Positions 45,552 to 54,625 are shown, numbered from the stretch's first letter. The stretch: DNA of 64,000 bases from Marinobacter lutaoensis (GCF_001981305.1 NZ_MSCW01000001.1:248001-312000); one strand, 5' to 3'. Translations and numbers: made by a program. Notes: a model not told the origin generated them from the letters alone.

Positions 45552-45704
45552 ATCCGTCGCTGCCCATTTTCAGTGTGTAGCTTTTGGTAACCGGCGCTTT
45601 ACAACCGGTCCAAACGCCTGACAATAGACGGCAAAAGCCAAGGCTTGCCAGAGTTTCGGTGCTCAGGCCAAATGTATTCCGGGTGTTAGTTACTGGAGGT
45701 CCCA

Positions 45705-46088
45705 TTGGACAAGAACATGAAAATCCTCATTGTGGACGACTTTTCCACAATGCGACGGATCATCAAGAACCTGCTGCGCGATCTCGGCTTCAGCAACACC
45801 GACGAAGCGGATGACGGGAATACCGCGTTACCGATGCTCAAGAGCGGGAAGTACGACTTCCTGATCACCGACTGGAACATGCCGGGCATGTCGGGATTTG
45901 ACCTGCTCAAGGCCGTTCGCGCCGATGAGAACCTGAAAAACCTGCCGGTGTTGATGGTGACAGCGGAGGCCAAGCGGGACCAGATCGTCGCGGCGGCGCA
46001 GGCCGGGGTCAACGGCTATGTGGTCAAGCCCTTCACGGCCGCGGTCCTCAAGGAAAAGATCGAGAAAATCTTCGAACGCATTCAGTAA
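45705..46088 (+). CDS. cheY: CheY chemotaxis response regulator
   Basis: 127 residues, single receiver domain. Phosphoacceptor is Asp56 (LITDWNMPG); acidic pair Asp11-Asp12, switch Thr in VMVTAEAK and Lys in VVKPF are in place. Start: TTG at 45705 with GGAGG 5 bp upstream, giving [12 protein letters not shown]. The ATG at codon 5 is 17 bp from the site and is less likely. CheY-P binds FliM to change rotation. cheZ follows after 11 bp. Confidence 0.96.
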   Translation: MDKNMKILIVDDFSTMRRIIKNLLRDLGFSNTDEADDGNTALPMLKSGKYDFLITDWNMPGMSGFDLLKAVRADENLKNLPVLMVTAEAKRDQIVAAAQAGVNGYVVKPFTAAVLKEKIEKIFERIQ

Positions 46089-46099
46089 CCAGAGGTCGG

Positions 46100-46894
46100 A
46101 TGGCTCTCATGAGCGATAGCAAGAAGAACCATCAGGGGCTCGATCCGGACGTGACCGAAAAGCTCCAGCGCCAGGCGGCGGAACTGGCCGAAAGCGTCAA
46201 CGCCGGCGACTATGGCCGGGCCATGTCCCTGATCAACGACCTGAGTGAGGTCAAGGATCAGAGCCTGTACCGGGAGGTGGGGCGCCTGACCCGCAGCTTG
46301 CACGAGGCCATCCGCAACTTCCAGATCGATCCCCGCAACGCCGAGCAGAAAGAAGCCCTCTCCAAGATGACCGACGCCTCCGACCGGCTGGAGTACGTCG
46401 TGCAGATGACCGCCCAGGCCGCCAACCGGACCATGGACCTGGTTGAGGAAAGCATGCCGATGGCGCATGCCATGCGGGACGAGGCGGCGGCGCTGCGACA
46501 GGAGTGGCAGCGACTGCGTCGTCGGGAGATGCAGCCGGACGAGTTCCGGGACCTGTACGCCCGCATCGATACCTTCTTCTCCAAGCTGACCGGCGACGCC
46601 GACACCCTGTATGGCAATCTGTCGGAAATCTTGCTGGCCCAGGACTTCCAGGACTTGACCGGCCAGGTGATTCAGAAGGTCACCACGCTGGTCAAGGAAG
46701 TGGAGGAACACCTGCTGAGCTTGGTGGTCATGGCCAGTCATGTCGACCAGCTGACCGGCACGGTGCATCAGCTCGACGACAAGTCGGTGTCGGCGGAGGA
46801 AGGTGTGGGCCCGCAAATCCGCACGGAAGAGCGTGACGATGTTGTGTCCGGGCAGGACGATGTCGATGACCTGCTGTCCAGTCTCGGTTTCTGA
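46100..46894 (+). CDS. cheZ: CheZ, CheY-P phosphatase
   Basis: 264 residues, long helical hairpin. The catalytic segment EILLAQDFQDLTGQVIQKV carries the Asp/Gln residues that dephosphorylate CheY-P in E. coli (Q147). The C-terminal tail ends DDVDDLLSSLGF, the CheY-anchoring peptide. ATG at 46100 has an AGAGG site; a second ATG three codons later is possible. It lies directly before cheA, 17 bp apart. Confidence 0.95.
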   Translation: MALMSDSKKNHQGLDPDVTEKLQRQAAELAESVNAGDYGRAMSLINDLSEVKDQSLYREVGRLTRSLHEAIRNFQIDPRNAEQKEALSKMTDASDRLEYVVQMTAQAANRTMDLVEESMPMAHAMRDEAAALRQEWQRLRRREMQPDEFRDLYARIDTFFSKLTGDADTLYGNLSEILLAQDFQDLTGQVIQKVTTLVKEVEEHLLSLVVMASHVDQLTGTVHQLDDKSVSAEEGVGPQIRTEERDDVVSGQDDVDDLLSSLGF

Positions 46895-46910
46895 GCAAAG
46901 AGGGTAATCC

Positions 46911-49046
46911 ATGGCGTTAGATGCCGACGAAGAGATCCTCCAGGACTTCCTGGTTGAGGCTGGAGAAATTCTCGAAAAGCTGTCCGAGCAGCTGGTGGAC
47001 CTGGAGCAGCATCCGGACGACAGTGACCTGCTCAACGCCATCTTTCGCGGCTTCCACACCGTCAAGGGCGGTGCCGGATTCCTGCAGCTGGAAGCGCTTG
47101 TCAACTGCTGCCATGCCGCCGAGAACGTGTTCGACACCCTGCGCAACCACAAGCGGCAGGTGGACGCCGAGTTGATGGACGTGGTGCTGGAGGCCCTCGA
47201 TCAAGTCAACGCTATGTTCGAGCAGGTACGTAACCACGAGGAACCCACGCCGGCTCCGGACCATTTGATCGTCGCGTTGGACGCGCTGGCCCAGCCGGCG
47301 GAAGCCGGCGCGGCACCAACCGCCGCGCCGCCCGCCAGCCCCGCTCCGGAGGTGCCGGCCGCAGTGCCAGTGCCGGAAAGCCAGGACGGTGGCGACATCA
47401 CCGACGATGAATTCGAGCAGCTGCTGGATGCCCTGACCGAGGGTGAGGCGGGCGCAGCCGGGGCCGACAACGGCTCGCCGCCGGAGGCGTCCGACACCGC
47501 GGCCGGCGGCGATGAAATCACCGATGACGAATTCGAGGCGCTGCTGGACCAGCTGCATGGCAAAGGGCGTTTCTCCGGCGACGTGGTCACCAAGACCGGC
47601 GGCGGTGCGCCCGCTTCCGGTTCCGTCGGGGAGGGTTCCGGAACCCCGCCCGCCGGGGGTGACGACCTCATTACCGACGACGAGTTCGAAAAACTGCTGG
47701 ATGAGCTGCACGGCAAGGGCGGCAGTCCCTCCGGGATCGCTTCCGGGCCGGCGTCACCCTCCGGAGCGGTTTCGCCCAAGCAGGAGCCTCCGGCGAAACC
47801 CGCCGCCACGCCCAGAGTGGAAAAAACGGAACCGGCCAAGGCCAGTACCCGGCCAGCGGCGCCGACGCGGGAGTCGGCCCCGGTGGCCGAGACTACGGTC
47901 CGGGTCGATACCAAGCGCCTGGATGACATCATGAATATGGTGGGCGAGCTGGTGCTGGTTCGTAACCGCTTGCAGCGCCTGGGCGCCGACAGCGACGATG
48001 AACAGATGCACAAAGCCGTCGCCAACCTCGACGTGGTGACCACCGACCTGCAGGCGGCGGTCATGCAGACCCGGATGCAGCCGATCAAGAAGGTCTTCGG
48101 CCGTTTCCCCCGAGTGGTGCGCGACCTGGCCCGCAACCTTAACAAGGAAGTCAACCTGGTCATGCACGGTGAGGACACCGATCTGGACAAAAACCTGGTC
48201 GAGGCCCTGTCCGATCCGCTGGTGCACTTGGTGCGGAACTCGGTGGACCACGGCATCGAGCCGCCGGATGTCCGGGAGAAGGCGGGCAAGCCGCGGATGG
48301 GCACGGTGACCCTGTCGGCGGAGCAGGAAGGGGACCACATCCTGCTGGCCATCGAGGATGACGGCGCCGGCATGGACCCGAACCGGCTGCGTCAGAAAGC
48401 GGTGGAAAAGGGGCTGTACGACCAGGATGCCGCCGACCGCCTGACCGATCAGGAGTGTTTCAATCTGATCTTCGCCGCCGGCTTTTCCACCAAGGAACAG
48501 ATTTCCGACGTGTCCGGCCGGGGTGTGGGCATGGACGTGGTGAAAACCAAGATCGGCCAGCTGAACGGTCAGATCAGCATCGTCTCCGAGCAAGGCAAGG
48601 GCACCAAGATCCTGATCAAGGTGCCGTTGACCCTGGCGATCATGCCGACGCTGATGATCATGCTGGGCGACCAGTCCTTCGCGCTGCCGCTGGTCAACGT
48701 GGTGGAGATTTTCCACCTCGACCTCACCAAGACCAACATTGTCGACGGCCGCGAATGCATTGTCGTGCGCGACAAGGTTTTCCCGCTGTTCCACATCAAA
48801 CGCTGGCTGGTGAAGGGCGCTGCTGCCCAGGATACCCCGGACAACGCCCATGTGGTGATCGTCGCCATGGGAACCAAGCAGGTCGGTTTTGTGGTGGACC
48901 AGCTGGTCGGGCAGGAAGAAGTGGTCATCAAGCCGCTCGGCCGCGCGCTTCAGGGCACGCCGGGCATGGCCGGCGCCACCATTACCGGTGACGGCCGTAT
49001 CGCACTGATCATTGATGTCCCCAGCCTGCTGCAGCACTACGGCTGA
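46911..49046 (+). CDS. cheA: CheA chemotaxis histidine kinase with a repeat-containing linker
   Basis: 711 residues. P1 Hpt domain carries His49 (FRGFHTVKGGAGF). P3 dimerisation begins around 330 (VDTKRLDDIMNMVGELVLVRN), followed by P4 kinase (NSVDHGIE, DDGAGMD, GRGVGMDVVKTKI) and P5 CheW-like domain. Instead of a normal P2, the region 130-325 is Pro/Ala/Gly-rich and holds three near-identical peptides, ITDDEFE-x-LLD-x-L, at residues 163, 203 and 254; two are followed by HGKG. They resemble the FliM N-terminal CheY-binding peptide and may dock CheY. It passes phosphate to CheY and CheB. Confidence 0.97.
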   Translation: MALDADEEILQDFLVEAGEILEKLSEQLVDLEQHPDDSDLLNAIFRGFHTVKGGAGFLQLEALVNCCHAAENVFDTLRNHKRQVDAELMDVVLEALDQVNAMFEQVRNHEEPTPAPDHLIVALDALAQPAEAGAAPTAAPPASPAPEVPAAVPVPESQDGGDITDDEFEQLLDALTEGEAGAAGADNGSPPEASDTAAGGDEITDDEFEALLDQLHGKGRFSGDVVTKTGGGAPASGSVGEGSGTPPAGGDDLITDDEFEKLLDELHGKGGSPSGIASGPASPSGAVSPKQEPPAKPAATPRVEKTEPAKASTRPAAPTRESAPVAETTVRVDTKRLDDIMNMVGELVLVRNRLQRLGADSDDEQMHKAVANLDVVTTDLQAAVMQTRMQPIKKVFGRFPRVVRDLARNLNKEVNLVMHGEDTDLDKNLVEALSDPLVHLVRNSVDHGIEPPDVREKAGKPRMGTVTLSAEQEGDHILLAIEDDGAGMDPNRLRQKAVEKGLYDQDAADRLTDQECFNLIFAAGFSTKEQISDVSGRGVGMDVVKTKIGQLNGQISIVSEQGKGTKILIKVPLTLAIMPTLMIMLGDQSFALPLVNVVEIFHLDLTKTNIVDGRECIVVRDKVFPLFHIKRWLVKGAAAQDTPDNAHVVIVAMGTKQVGFVVDQLVGQEEVVIKPLGRALQGTPGMAGATITGDGRIALIIDVPSLLQHYG

Positions 49047-49081
49047 CCGGTACCGGTGGGGATCGCGCTAGGAGAGCAAGG

Positions 49082-50236
49082 ATGACCGTTTCCGTCCTGA
49101 TCGTGGACGATTCAGGGTTCTTCCGCAAACGGCTGACCGAAATACTGACCGGCTCCGGGCAGATCCGGGTGGCCGGGGTGGCGTCCAATGGGCGTGAGGG
49201 CGTGGAAATGGCCGAACGGCTGCGCCCGGATGTGATCACCATGGATTATGAAATGCCGGTGATGGATGGCATCACCGCCGTTCGCGAAATCATGCGCCGG
49301 CAGCCCACACCGGTGCTGATGTTTTCCTCGCTGACCTATGAGGGTGCCCGCGTCACCCTGGACGCCCTGGAAGCCGGTGCGGTGGATTTCCTGCCCAAGA
49401 ATTTCGAGGAGATCGCCCGGGATTCCAGCCAGCTCCAGACCATTCTGATCCAGCGGGTACTGGATGTTGCCCGCAGCCGGCCCGGTGCCCGGGCCACGGC
49501 GCCCGCACCGTCGTCGGAGCGCGGCCGCACGGTACCGGCCAGGCCTGCGCCCCCCCGTGCCGCCTCGGCCTCGCTCCGGAGCCGGCAACCGGCGGCGCCG
49601 GATTCCCGGCCGGAAACTGTGGCCCGGGAGGGGGAGCCCCGCCGCCGGGGCCACGGCCCGGCCAAACACTACAGCGTCGTCGCCATCGGCACCTCCACCG
49701 GTGGCCCGGTGGCTCTGCAGAAGGTGCTGTCCGCCCTGCCGGCCACCTTCCCTGCGCCGATTGTGCTGGTGCAGCACATGCCGGCCAGCTTCACGCCGGC
49801 GTTTGCGGAACGGCTGAACAAACTGTGCCAGATCCAGGTCCGGCAGGCGGAGGATGGCGACCTGCTTCGTCCGGGGCTGGCGTTGCTGGCGCCGGGAGGC
49901 AAGCAGATGCTGGTGGAGAACCGGGGCGGCCAAGCCCGTATCCGCATTCTGCCCGGGGATGAGCGTCTCAACTACAAGCCCTGTGTCGACGTGACCTTTG
50001 GCTCGCTGGCGCGGAGCTTCCCCGGCAAGACTCTGGGCGTGATCCTGACCGGCATGGGCGCAGACGGCAAGGAAGGCTGTCGGATGATGAAGCAGACGGG
50101 GTCCGACGTCTGGTCCCAGGACGAGAAGTCATCGGTGATCTACGGCATGCCCATGGCGGTGGCCAAGGCCGGTCTCAGTGACGAGGTGTTGTCGCTGGAT
50201 GAGATCGGCCCGCGTCTGGTGGAAGGGGTCTGCTAG
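49082..50236 (+). CDS. cheB: CheB receptor methylesterase/deamidase
   Basis: 384 residues: receiver domain (1-120, ITMDYEMPVMDG around Asp56), an Arg/Pro-rich linker of about 65 residues, and the methylesterase domain with catalytic Ser (AIGTSTGGP), His (LVQHMPASF) and Asp (GMGADGKEG). Activated by CheA phosphorylation, it removes methyl groups from chemoreceptors. The following motC GTG overlaps the stop by one base. No cheR is adjacent in this window. Confidence 0.95.
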   Translation: MTVSVLIVDDSGFFRKRLTEILTGSGQIRVAGVASNGREGVEMAERLRPDVITMDYEMPVMDGITAVREIMRRQPTPVLMFSSLTYEGARVTLDALEAGAVDFLPKNFEEIARDSSQLQTILIQRVLDVARSRPGARATAPAPSSERGRTVPARPAPPRAASASLRSRQPAAPDSRPETVAREGEPRRRGHGPAKHYSVVAIGTSTGGPVALQKVLSALPATFPAPIVLVQHMPASFTPAFAERLNKLCQIQVRQAEDGDLLRPGLALLAPGGKQMLVENRGGQARIRILPGDERLNYKPCVDVTFGSLARSFPGKTLGVILTGMGADGKEGCRMMKQTGSDVWSQDEKSSVIYGMPMAVAKAGLSDEVLSLDEIGPRLVEGVC

Positions 50237-50976
50237 TGGATATCCTCAGCCTGCTGGGCATCGTCCTGGCATTCGCGGCCATTCTTGGCGGCAACCTGCT
50301 CGAGGGCGGCGCCCTGGGGTCGCTGTTCAACGGCCCCGCAGCGGTGATCGTGATCGGCGGAACCCTGGCAGCCACGATCCTCCAGACCTCCTGGCCGGTG
50401 CTCAAACGGGCATGCTCCCAGGCCCGGTGGGTGTTCCTGCCACCGTATGTCAGTCTCGAGGATGGCATTGGCAAGGTGGTGGACTGGAGCGTCAAGGCGC
50501 GTAAGCAGGGACTGCTGGGCCTGGAAGGGCTGGCGGACCGGGAACAGGAGCCGTTTGCCCGCAAGGGCCTGCAACTGCTGGTGGACGGCGCCGAGCCGGA
50601 AACCCTGCGCAATGTGTTGGAAGTGGACTTGCAAAACCGGGAGCAACGGGACCTCGAGTCTGCCAAGGTGTTCGAATCCATGGGCGGGTATGCGCCGACC
50701 ATCGGCATCATTGGTGCCGTGATGGGTCTGATCCAGGTGATGACCAATCTGGAAGATCCCCAGTCCCTGGGGGGAGGCATCGCCACCGCGTTTGTGGCCA
50801 CCATCTACGGCGTGGCCCTGGCGAACCTGCTGTTCTTTCCGGTGGCCAACAAGTTGCGGGGCATCGTCCGCGAGCGCACCCGCTACGAGGACATGATGAT
50901 CGATGGCCTGATCGCCATCGCGGAAGGGGAAAACCCAAAATCCATCGAGCTGCGGCTGCGGGGATTCCTGCAGTAA
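50236..50976 (+). CDS. motC: MotC, MotA-family flagellar stator ion-channel subunit
   Basis: 246 residues with four hydrophobic segments (about 3-20, 34-52, 150-170 and 182-200) and the family features GAVMGLIQVMTNLEDP and ATIYGVALANLLFFPVANKL. GTG start coupled to cheB. MotC pairs with MotD as a second stator set in Pseudomonas; homologues of this type may be proton- or sodium-driven, and the ion cannot be settled here. Cytoplasmic charged residues that contact FliG lie in the large loop. Confidence 0.94.
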   Translation: MDILSLLGIVLAFAAILGGNLLEGGALGSLFNGPAAVIVIGGTLAATILQTSWPVLKRACSQARWVFLPPYVSLEDGIGKVVDWSVKARKQGLLGLEGLADREQEPFARKGLQLLVDGAEPETLRNVLEVDLQNREQRDLESAKVFESMGGYAPTIGIIGAVMGLIQVMTNLEDPQSLGGGIATAFVATIYGVALANLLFFPVANKLRGIVRERTRYEDMMIDGLIAIAEGENPKSIELRLRGFLQ

Positions 50977-50995
50977 CTCACCACGGGCCTTTCCT

Positions 50996-51778
50996 ATGCG
51001 GCGTCGCAGGCAATCCCACGAAGACTTGCATAACCGGGAACGGTGGCTGATTTCCTACGCGGACTTCATTACCCTGCTGTTCGCTTTCTTCGTGGTCATG
51101 TACTCGGTTTCGTCCATCAATGAAGGCAAGTATAAGGTTCTGTCGGAGACCATGAGCGGGGTGTTCAACGCGCCCCAGCGCTCGTTCCAGCCGGTGGAGG
51201 TGGGCGACCAGCCGCGCCGCGCCGACAGTGCTCCGGCGGATCAGGTGATTCCGCCGCCGGTGGCCGAGGCCCCCCGCCATCCCGACATGGACGAGCAGGG
51301 GCGGGTGGAGGCGTTGCGGGCGATGTCGGACAGGCTGGCGCTGGAATTCGATGCGTTGATCCATCAGGGCGTGGTGTCCCTGGAAACCTCCGACCAGTGG
51401 CTGGAGCTCAATCTGCCGGACAGCCTGCTGTTCAGCAGCGGTGACGCCGAGCCCCACTACGATGCCTTCGAAGTGGTGGCAAAGATCGCCCGCGTGCTCC
51501 GGGGGCACGACAACGCCATCAAGGTGGAAGGGTTCACCGACAATCAGCCCATCAAAACGCCCCGATTCCCCTCGAACTGGGAACTGTCGGCGGCCCGTGC
51601 CGCGGCTCTGGTCCGGATGCTGGTCCGCGAGGGTATCGAGCCGGAGCGGATGGCGGCGGTGGGCTATGGCCAGTACCAGCCGGTCGCGCGCAACGACACC
51701 GAAGAGGGGCGACGGCGTAACCGGCGTGTGGTCCTGCTGATTTCCCGGGATGCCAGCATCCGGGGTACCATGCGTTGA
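50996..51778 (+). CDS. motD: MotD, MotB-family stator peptidoglycan-binding subunit
   Basis: 260 residues: a basic N-terminus, one transmembrane helix with the ion-binding Asp (NRERWLISYADFITLLFAFFVVMYS), a linker, and an OmpA/MotB-type domain (IKVEGFTDNQPI and NWELSAARAAALVRMLV). It anchors the stator to peptidoglycan. 19 bp after motC. In this gene order it matches Pseudomonas MotD. Confidence 0.94.
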   Translation: MRRRRQSHEDLHNRERWLISYADFITLLFAFFVVMYSVSSINEGKYKVLSETMSGVFNAPQRSFQPVEVGDQPRRADSAPADQVIPPPVAEAPRHPDMDEQGRVEALRAMSDRLALEFDALIHQGVVSLETSDQWLELNLPDSLLFSSGDAEPHYDAFEVVAKIARVLRGHDNAIKVEGFTDNQPIKTPRFPSNWELSAARAAALVRMLVREGIEPERMAAVGYGQYQPVARNDTEEGRRRNRRVVLLISRDASIRGTMR

Positions 51779-51891
51779 GCTGGGCCCGTTCCCTGGGGTC
51801 TGTCAACGGCGGCTGGCATGAATTCTGTATCTGTTCCCCGTTCTGATCGAGTTGTGGCAAATCCTTGCCGGAACCTTGTGTTGTCCGCTGT

Positions 51892-51918
51892 TCAAGTTGC
51901 ATGGGTGGCGGCCGATAA
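51892..51918 (+). promoter_or_regulatory. Sigma-28 (FliA) promoter of parC-parP
   Basis: TCAAGTTG (51892-51899; 6/8 match to TAAAGTTT) and GCCGATAA (51911-51918; exact -10) are separated by 11 bp, the canonical sigma-28 architecture. The parC start is 60 bp downstream. It places polar chemotaxis-localisation genes in the FliA regulon. Confidence 0.82.
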
Positions 51919-51978
51919 TACCCTTGAACGACGAGACCGGGAGCGGGGCCGTTCCGGAGCGAATGTGGAGGCACGTAC

Positions 51979-52776
51979 GTGCGAATCTGGGCAGTAGCCA
52001 ATCAGAAGGGTGGGGTCGGCAAGACCACCACCGTGGTCACCCTGGGCGGACTCCTGGCCGAGCGGGGCAAACGCGTACTGGTGGTGGATCTGGACCCCCA
52101 CGGCTCCCTGACAAGCTGGTTTGGCCTGGATCCGGATACCGTCCAGCGCAGTGTTTTCGGCCTGTTCCAGAATCAGGGACGGGTACCGGAGGGCCTGCCG
52201 GCGAGCTTGGTCACCGAGACCGGCTGTCCGGGGCTGTCGCTGATGCCCGCCAGCACCGCACTGGCAACGCTGGAGCGCCGGCTGGTGGGCGCCGAGGGCA
52301 TGGGGCTGATCATTTCTCGGGCGTTGGCCCAGCTCTGGGACGACTTCGATTATGTGATTCTGGACAACACCCCGTCCTTGGGGGTGCTGATGGTTAACGC
52401 CCTGGCCGCGGCCCAGCACTTGGTGATTCCGGTGCAGACGGAGTTTCTTGCCATCAAGGGGCTTGAACGAATGCTGCATACCTTGCAGATGATCATGCGG
52501 TCCCAGAAGAACGCCCTGCCGTACACCATTGTGCCGACGCTGTTTGACCGCAGGACCCAGGCTTCCGTCAAGAGCCTCAACCTGCTGCGCAAGACATACG
52601 GCGACAGCCTCTGGCGCTTTGCCATCCCGGTCGACACCAAGTTCCGGGATGCCAGCCAGGCGGGGGTGGTGCCGTCGGCCCTGGATACCCAGACCCACGG
52701 CGTGCGGGCCTATACGCATCTGCTCAACGATTTGCTGGCGCACTCCGAAATCCCGAGGGAGCGGCGTCATGGTTGA
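51979..52776 (+). CDS. parC: ParC-like ParA-family ATPase for polar chemotaxis arrays
   Basis: 265 residues, ParA/Soj type. Deviant Walker A ANQKGGVGKTTT, VVDLDPHGSL and Walker B YVILDNTPSLG. GTG start after GGAG. Position after motD and before a CheW-domain protein matches the Pseudomonas/Vibrio ParC that positions chemotaxis clusters at poles with ParP. Not related to topoisomerase ParC. Its stop overlaps parP by 8 bp and it has its own sigma-28 promoter. Confidence 0.9.
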   Translation: MRIWAVANQKGGVGKTTTVVTLGGLLAERGKRVLVVDLDPHGSLTSWFGLDPDTVQRSVFGLFQNQGRVPEGLPASLVTETGCPGLSLMPASTALATLERRLVGAEGMGLIISRALAQLWDDFDYVILDNTPSLGVLMVNALAAAQHLVIPVQTEFLAIKGLERMLHTLQMIMRSQKNALPYTIVPTLFDRRTQASVKSLNLLRKTYGDSLWRFAIPVDTKFRDASQAGVVPSALDTQTHGVRAYTHLLNDLLAHSEIPRERRHG

Positions 52777-53518
52777 CGACGGAAAATTGACAGCGTTGGT
52801 GGACCCGGCCGAAGCCATCGCCAGTTATCTGGATGAACTGCTCCACAGCGCCACCGATGCCGCCCGGCAGGAAGACACCCGGAGCGAGCCGGATCCGGTG
52901 ACGCCGGTGGCGGAGGAGCCTGCGCCACCGGTATCGGCCCCGGTAGTGGCTCCGGCGCCTGTGGCGGCTCCTGAACCGGTGCTCGAGGCTGCCCCTGCGC
53001 CACCGGCTCCGGAGACGCTGTCGGACGCCGGGACTCCGGCCCCGCCGACCCGGCCGGACTGGTCACAGCAGCCGTTCGAGTGCCTGCTGTTTACCGTGGC
53101 CGGGTTGCAGCTGGCGGTTCCCCTGGTACTGCTCGGCGCCATCCATCGCATCGAGGAAGAGATCCGGGCCATTCCCGGCAGCCCGCGTTGGTACATGGGG
53201 ATCCGGCCGGACACGGAGCACAACCTACGGGTGGTGGACACCGCTGAATGGATCATGGCGGGTCGGGTGCCGGCCAATGCCCGGGACAACTACCGGTTTG
53301 TCATCCGCCTGGATGACAGTGACTGGGGACTGGCTTGCGACGAGGTCGCCCAGTCCTTCACGCTGCGCCCGGAGCAGGTGCGCTGGCGTTCCGCCCGCAG
53401 CAAGCGGCCCTGGCTCGCGGGCACGGTGATCGATCACATGTGCGCGCTGATTGACGTGCGCACCATGGCGGACCTGCTCGCCAGGGCGGAACGGGAGCAC
53501 CACCTGGATCTGGAGTGA
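52769..53518 (+). CDS. parP: ParP-like CheW-domain protein
   Basis: 249 residues. An acidic N-terminus and an Ala/Pro/Val-rich linker of about 70 residues precede a C-terminal CheW-like domain (about 105-245; FECLLFTVAGLQLAVPLVLLGAI and VIDHMCALIDVRTMADLL). ParP tethers ParC to CheA-receptor arrays and keeps them at the pole. The start ATG overlaps the parC stop and has GAGGGAG upstream; longer in-frame versions read through parC and are rejected. Confidence 0.88.
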   Translation: MVDDGKLTALVDPAEAIASYLDELLHSATDAARQEDTRSEPDPVTPVAEEPAPPVSAPVVAPAPVAAPEPVLEAAPAPPAPETLSDAGTPAPPTRPDWSQQPFECLLFTVAGLQLAVPLVLLGAIHRIEEEIRAIPGSPRWYMGIRPDTEHNLRVVDTAEWIMAGRVPANARDNYRFVIRLDDSDWGLACDEVAQSFTLRPEQVRWRSARSKRPWLAGTVIDHMCALIDVRTMADLLARAEREHHLDLE

Positions 53519-53541
53519 CGGTAGCGAACCGTTACCGACTG

Positions 53542-53566
53542 AAACCGTGCAGGTCTGGCACGGTTT
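53542..53566 (+). terminator. Hairpin after parP
   Basis: AAACCGTGC/GCACGGTTT gives a perfect 9-bp stem with a 7-base loop, 24 bp after the parP stop. Only three T's end the stem. The right arm overlaps a sigma-54-like sequence, so it may act as weak terminator or as regulatory structure. Confidence 0.45.
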
Positions 53567-53571
53567 GTGCC
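53556..53571 (+). promoter_or_regulatory. Possible sigma-54 promoter of cheW
   Basis: TGGCACG (53556-53562) with GC at 53569-53570 gives GG-N10-GC spacing. The -24 half is perfect, but the -12 half is GTGCC rather than TTGC. It lies within an inverted repeat, so the match could be incidental. 83 bp before cheW. Confidence 0.35.
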
Positions 53572-53653
53572 CTACATATAGCATGTGGGCACTGATGATG
53601 TTTTTTTGACGATCAGGTTGCCCGCCGGGCAGCCACAGAGGAGACAGAGCGCT

Positions 53654-54142
53654 ATGGCATCCCCGAGCGGACAGCAGAATCAGGCCCAGGATGATCAGGT
53701 ACTGCAGTACGTGACGTTCAAACTGGATGACGAGACCTATGGCATCAACGTCATGCAGATTCAGGAAGTCCTGCGTTACACCGAGATTGCCCCGGTACCG
53801 GGTGCCCCGGACTACGTCCTTGGCATCATCAACCTGCGGGGCAACGTGGTCACGGTCATCGACACCCGCCGCCGGTTTGGCCTGGCGGACGCGGAAGTGA
53901 CCGACGCCACCCGTATCGTGGTGATGGAGTCCGCGAACCAGGTGATGGGTATCCTGGTGGACTCCGTGGCCGAGGTTGTGTACCTGAAAAGCAGCGAAAT
54001 CGAGACGGCACCCAACGTGGGGAACGAGGAAAGCGCCAAGTTCATCCAGGGTGTCTGCAACAAGAACGGCGAACTCATCATTCTGGTTGAGTTCGACAAG
54101 ATGCTGACCGAAGACGAGTGGGCGGAAATCGCAGCACTGTAG
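53654..54142 (+). CDS. cheW: CheW coupling protein
   Basis: 162 residues, single CheW domain: LQYVTFKLDDETYGINVMQIQEVLRY near the N-terminus and YVLGIINLRGNVVTVIDTRRRFG in the middle. Links chemoreceptors to CheA. Start ATG (MASPSGQQNQ) follows a GGAG-containing leader; upstream in-frame extension is not used. Separate from ParP by 135 bp that hold a hairpin and a possible sigma-54 site. Confidence 0.96.
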   Translation: MASPSGQQNQAQDDQVLQYVTFKLDDETYGINVMQIQEVLRYTEIAPVPGAPDYVLGIINLRGNVVTVIDTRRRFGLADAEVTDATRIVVMESANQVMGILVDSVAEVVYLKSSEIETAPNVGNEESAKFIQGVCNKNGELIILVEFDKMLTEDEWAEIAAL

Positions 54143-54207
54143 GCCCAGGGTAGGGCAGACAGGCGACGGACGCCCCGGGAACCAACATCACAGGGGAGAT
54201 GTCCGTC

Positions 54208-54600
54208 ATGACTCCAGAGCTTTCCGCCATACTTCCGTGGTTGTGCACCGTGGCCGCCATCGTGCTTCTGGTGATCCAGGGCATCGTTCAGGGGCGTCGG
54301 ATCCGGGCCCTGCGCACGTCCCTCAAGGAACGCTGTGACGCCCTCGGGCGGGAGGTGCATGCCACCACCAGCGGCAGCCTGGGGGTGGGCCAGCGCTTGG
54401 TGCAGTGCGAGCGGCAGCTGCATGAGCTGAAAACCGTCATTGAGGAAATGCGCCAGAACGATCCGCTGCGGGTTTCCTACGATGAAGCGGCCCGCTTGGT
54501 TGATCTGGGCGCAGATATCGACGATCTTATGAACACGTGCGGAATTTCCCGTCCCGAGGCGGAACTGGTGTCAGCATTACGAAAACGCCAGGTCGCCTGA
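54208..54600 (+). CDS. DUF2802 membrane-anchored protein
   Basis: 130 residues: one N-terminal transmembrane helix (about 6-26, ILPWLCTVAAIVLLVIQGIV), a short coiled coil, and a C-terminal helical domain with YDEAARLVDLGADIDDLMNTCGISRPEAELVSAL, typical of DUF2802. In Pseudomonas a DUF2802 gene also follows cheW. The ATG at 54208 is 9 bp from a GGGGAG site and is preferred; an ATG three codons earlier sits too close to it. Function unknown, perhaps linked to array or flagellar positioning. Confidence 0.72.
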   Translation: MTPELSAILPWLCTVAAIVLLVIQGIVQGRRIRALRTSLKERCDALGREVHATTSGSLGVGQRLVQCERQLHELKTVIEEMRQNDPLRVSYDEAARLVDLGADIDDLMNTCGISRPEAELVSALRKRQVA

Positions 54601-54625
54601 CCTGTCGTTCTAACGGAAGTGCTGG

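Noticed and set aside
51855..51870. TGGCAAATCCTTGCC as a sigma-54 promoter before parC
   Set aside because: GG-GC spacing is 9 rather than 10 bp; the nearby sigma-28 site fits far better.
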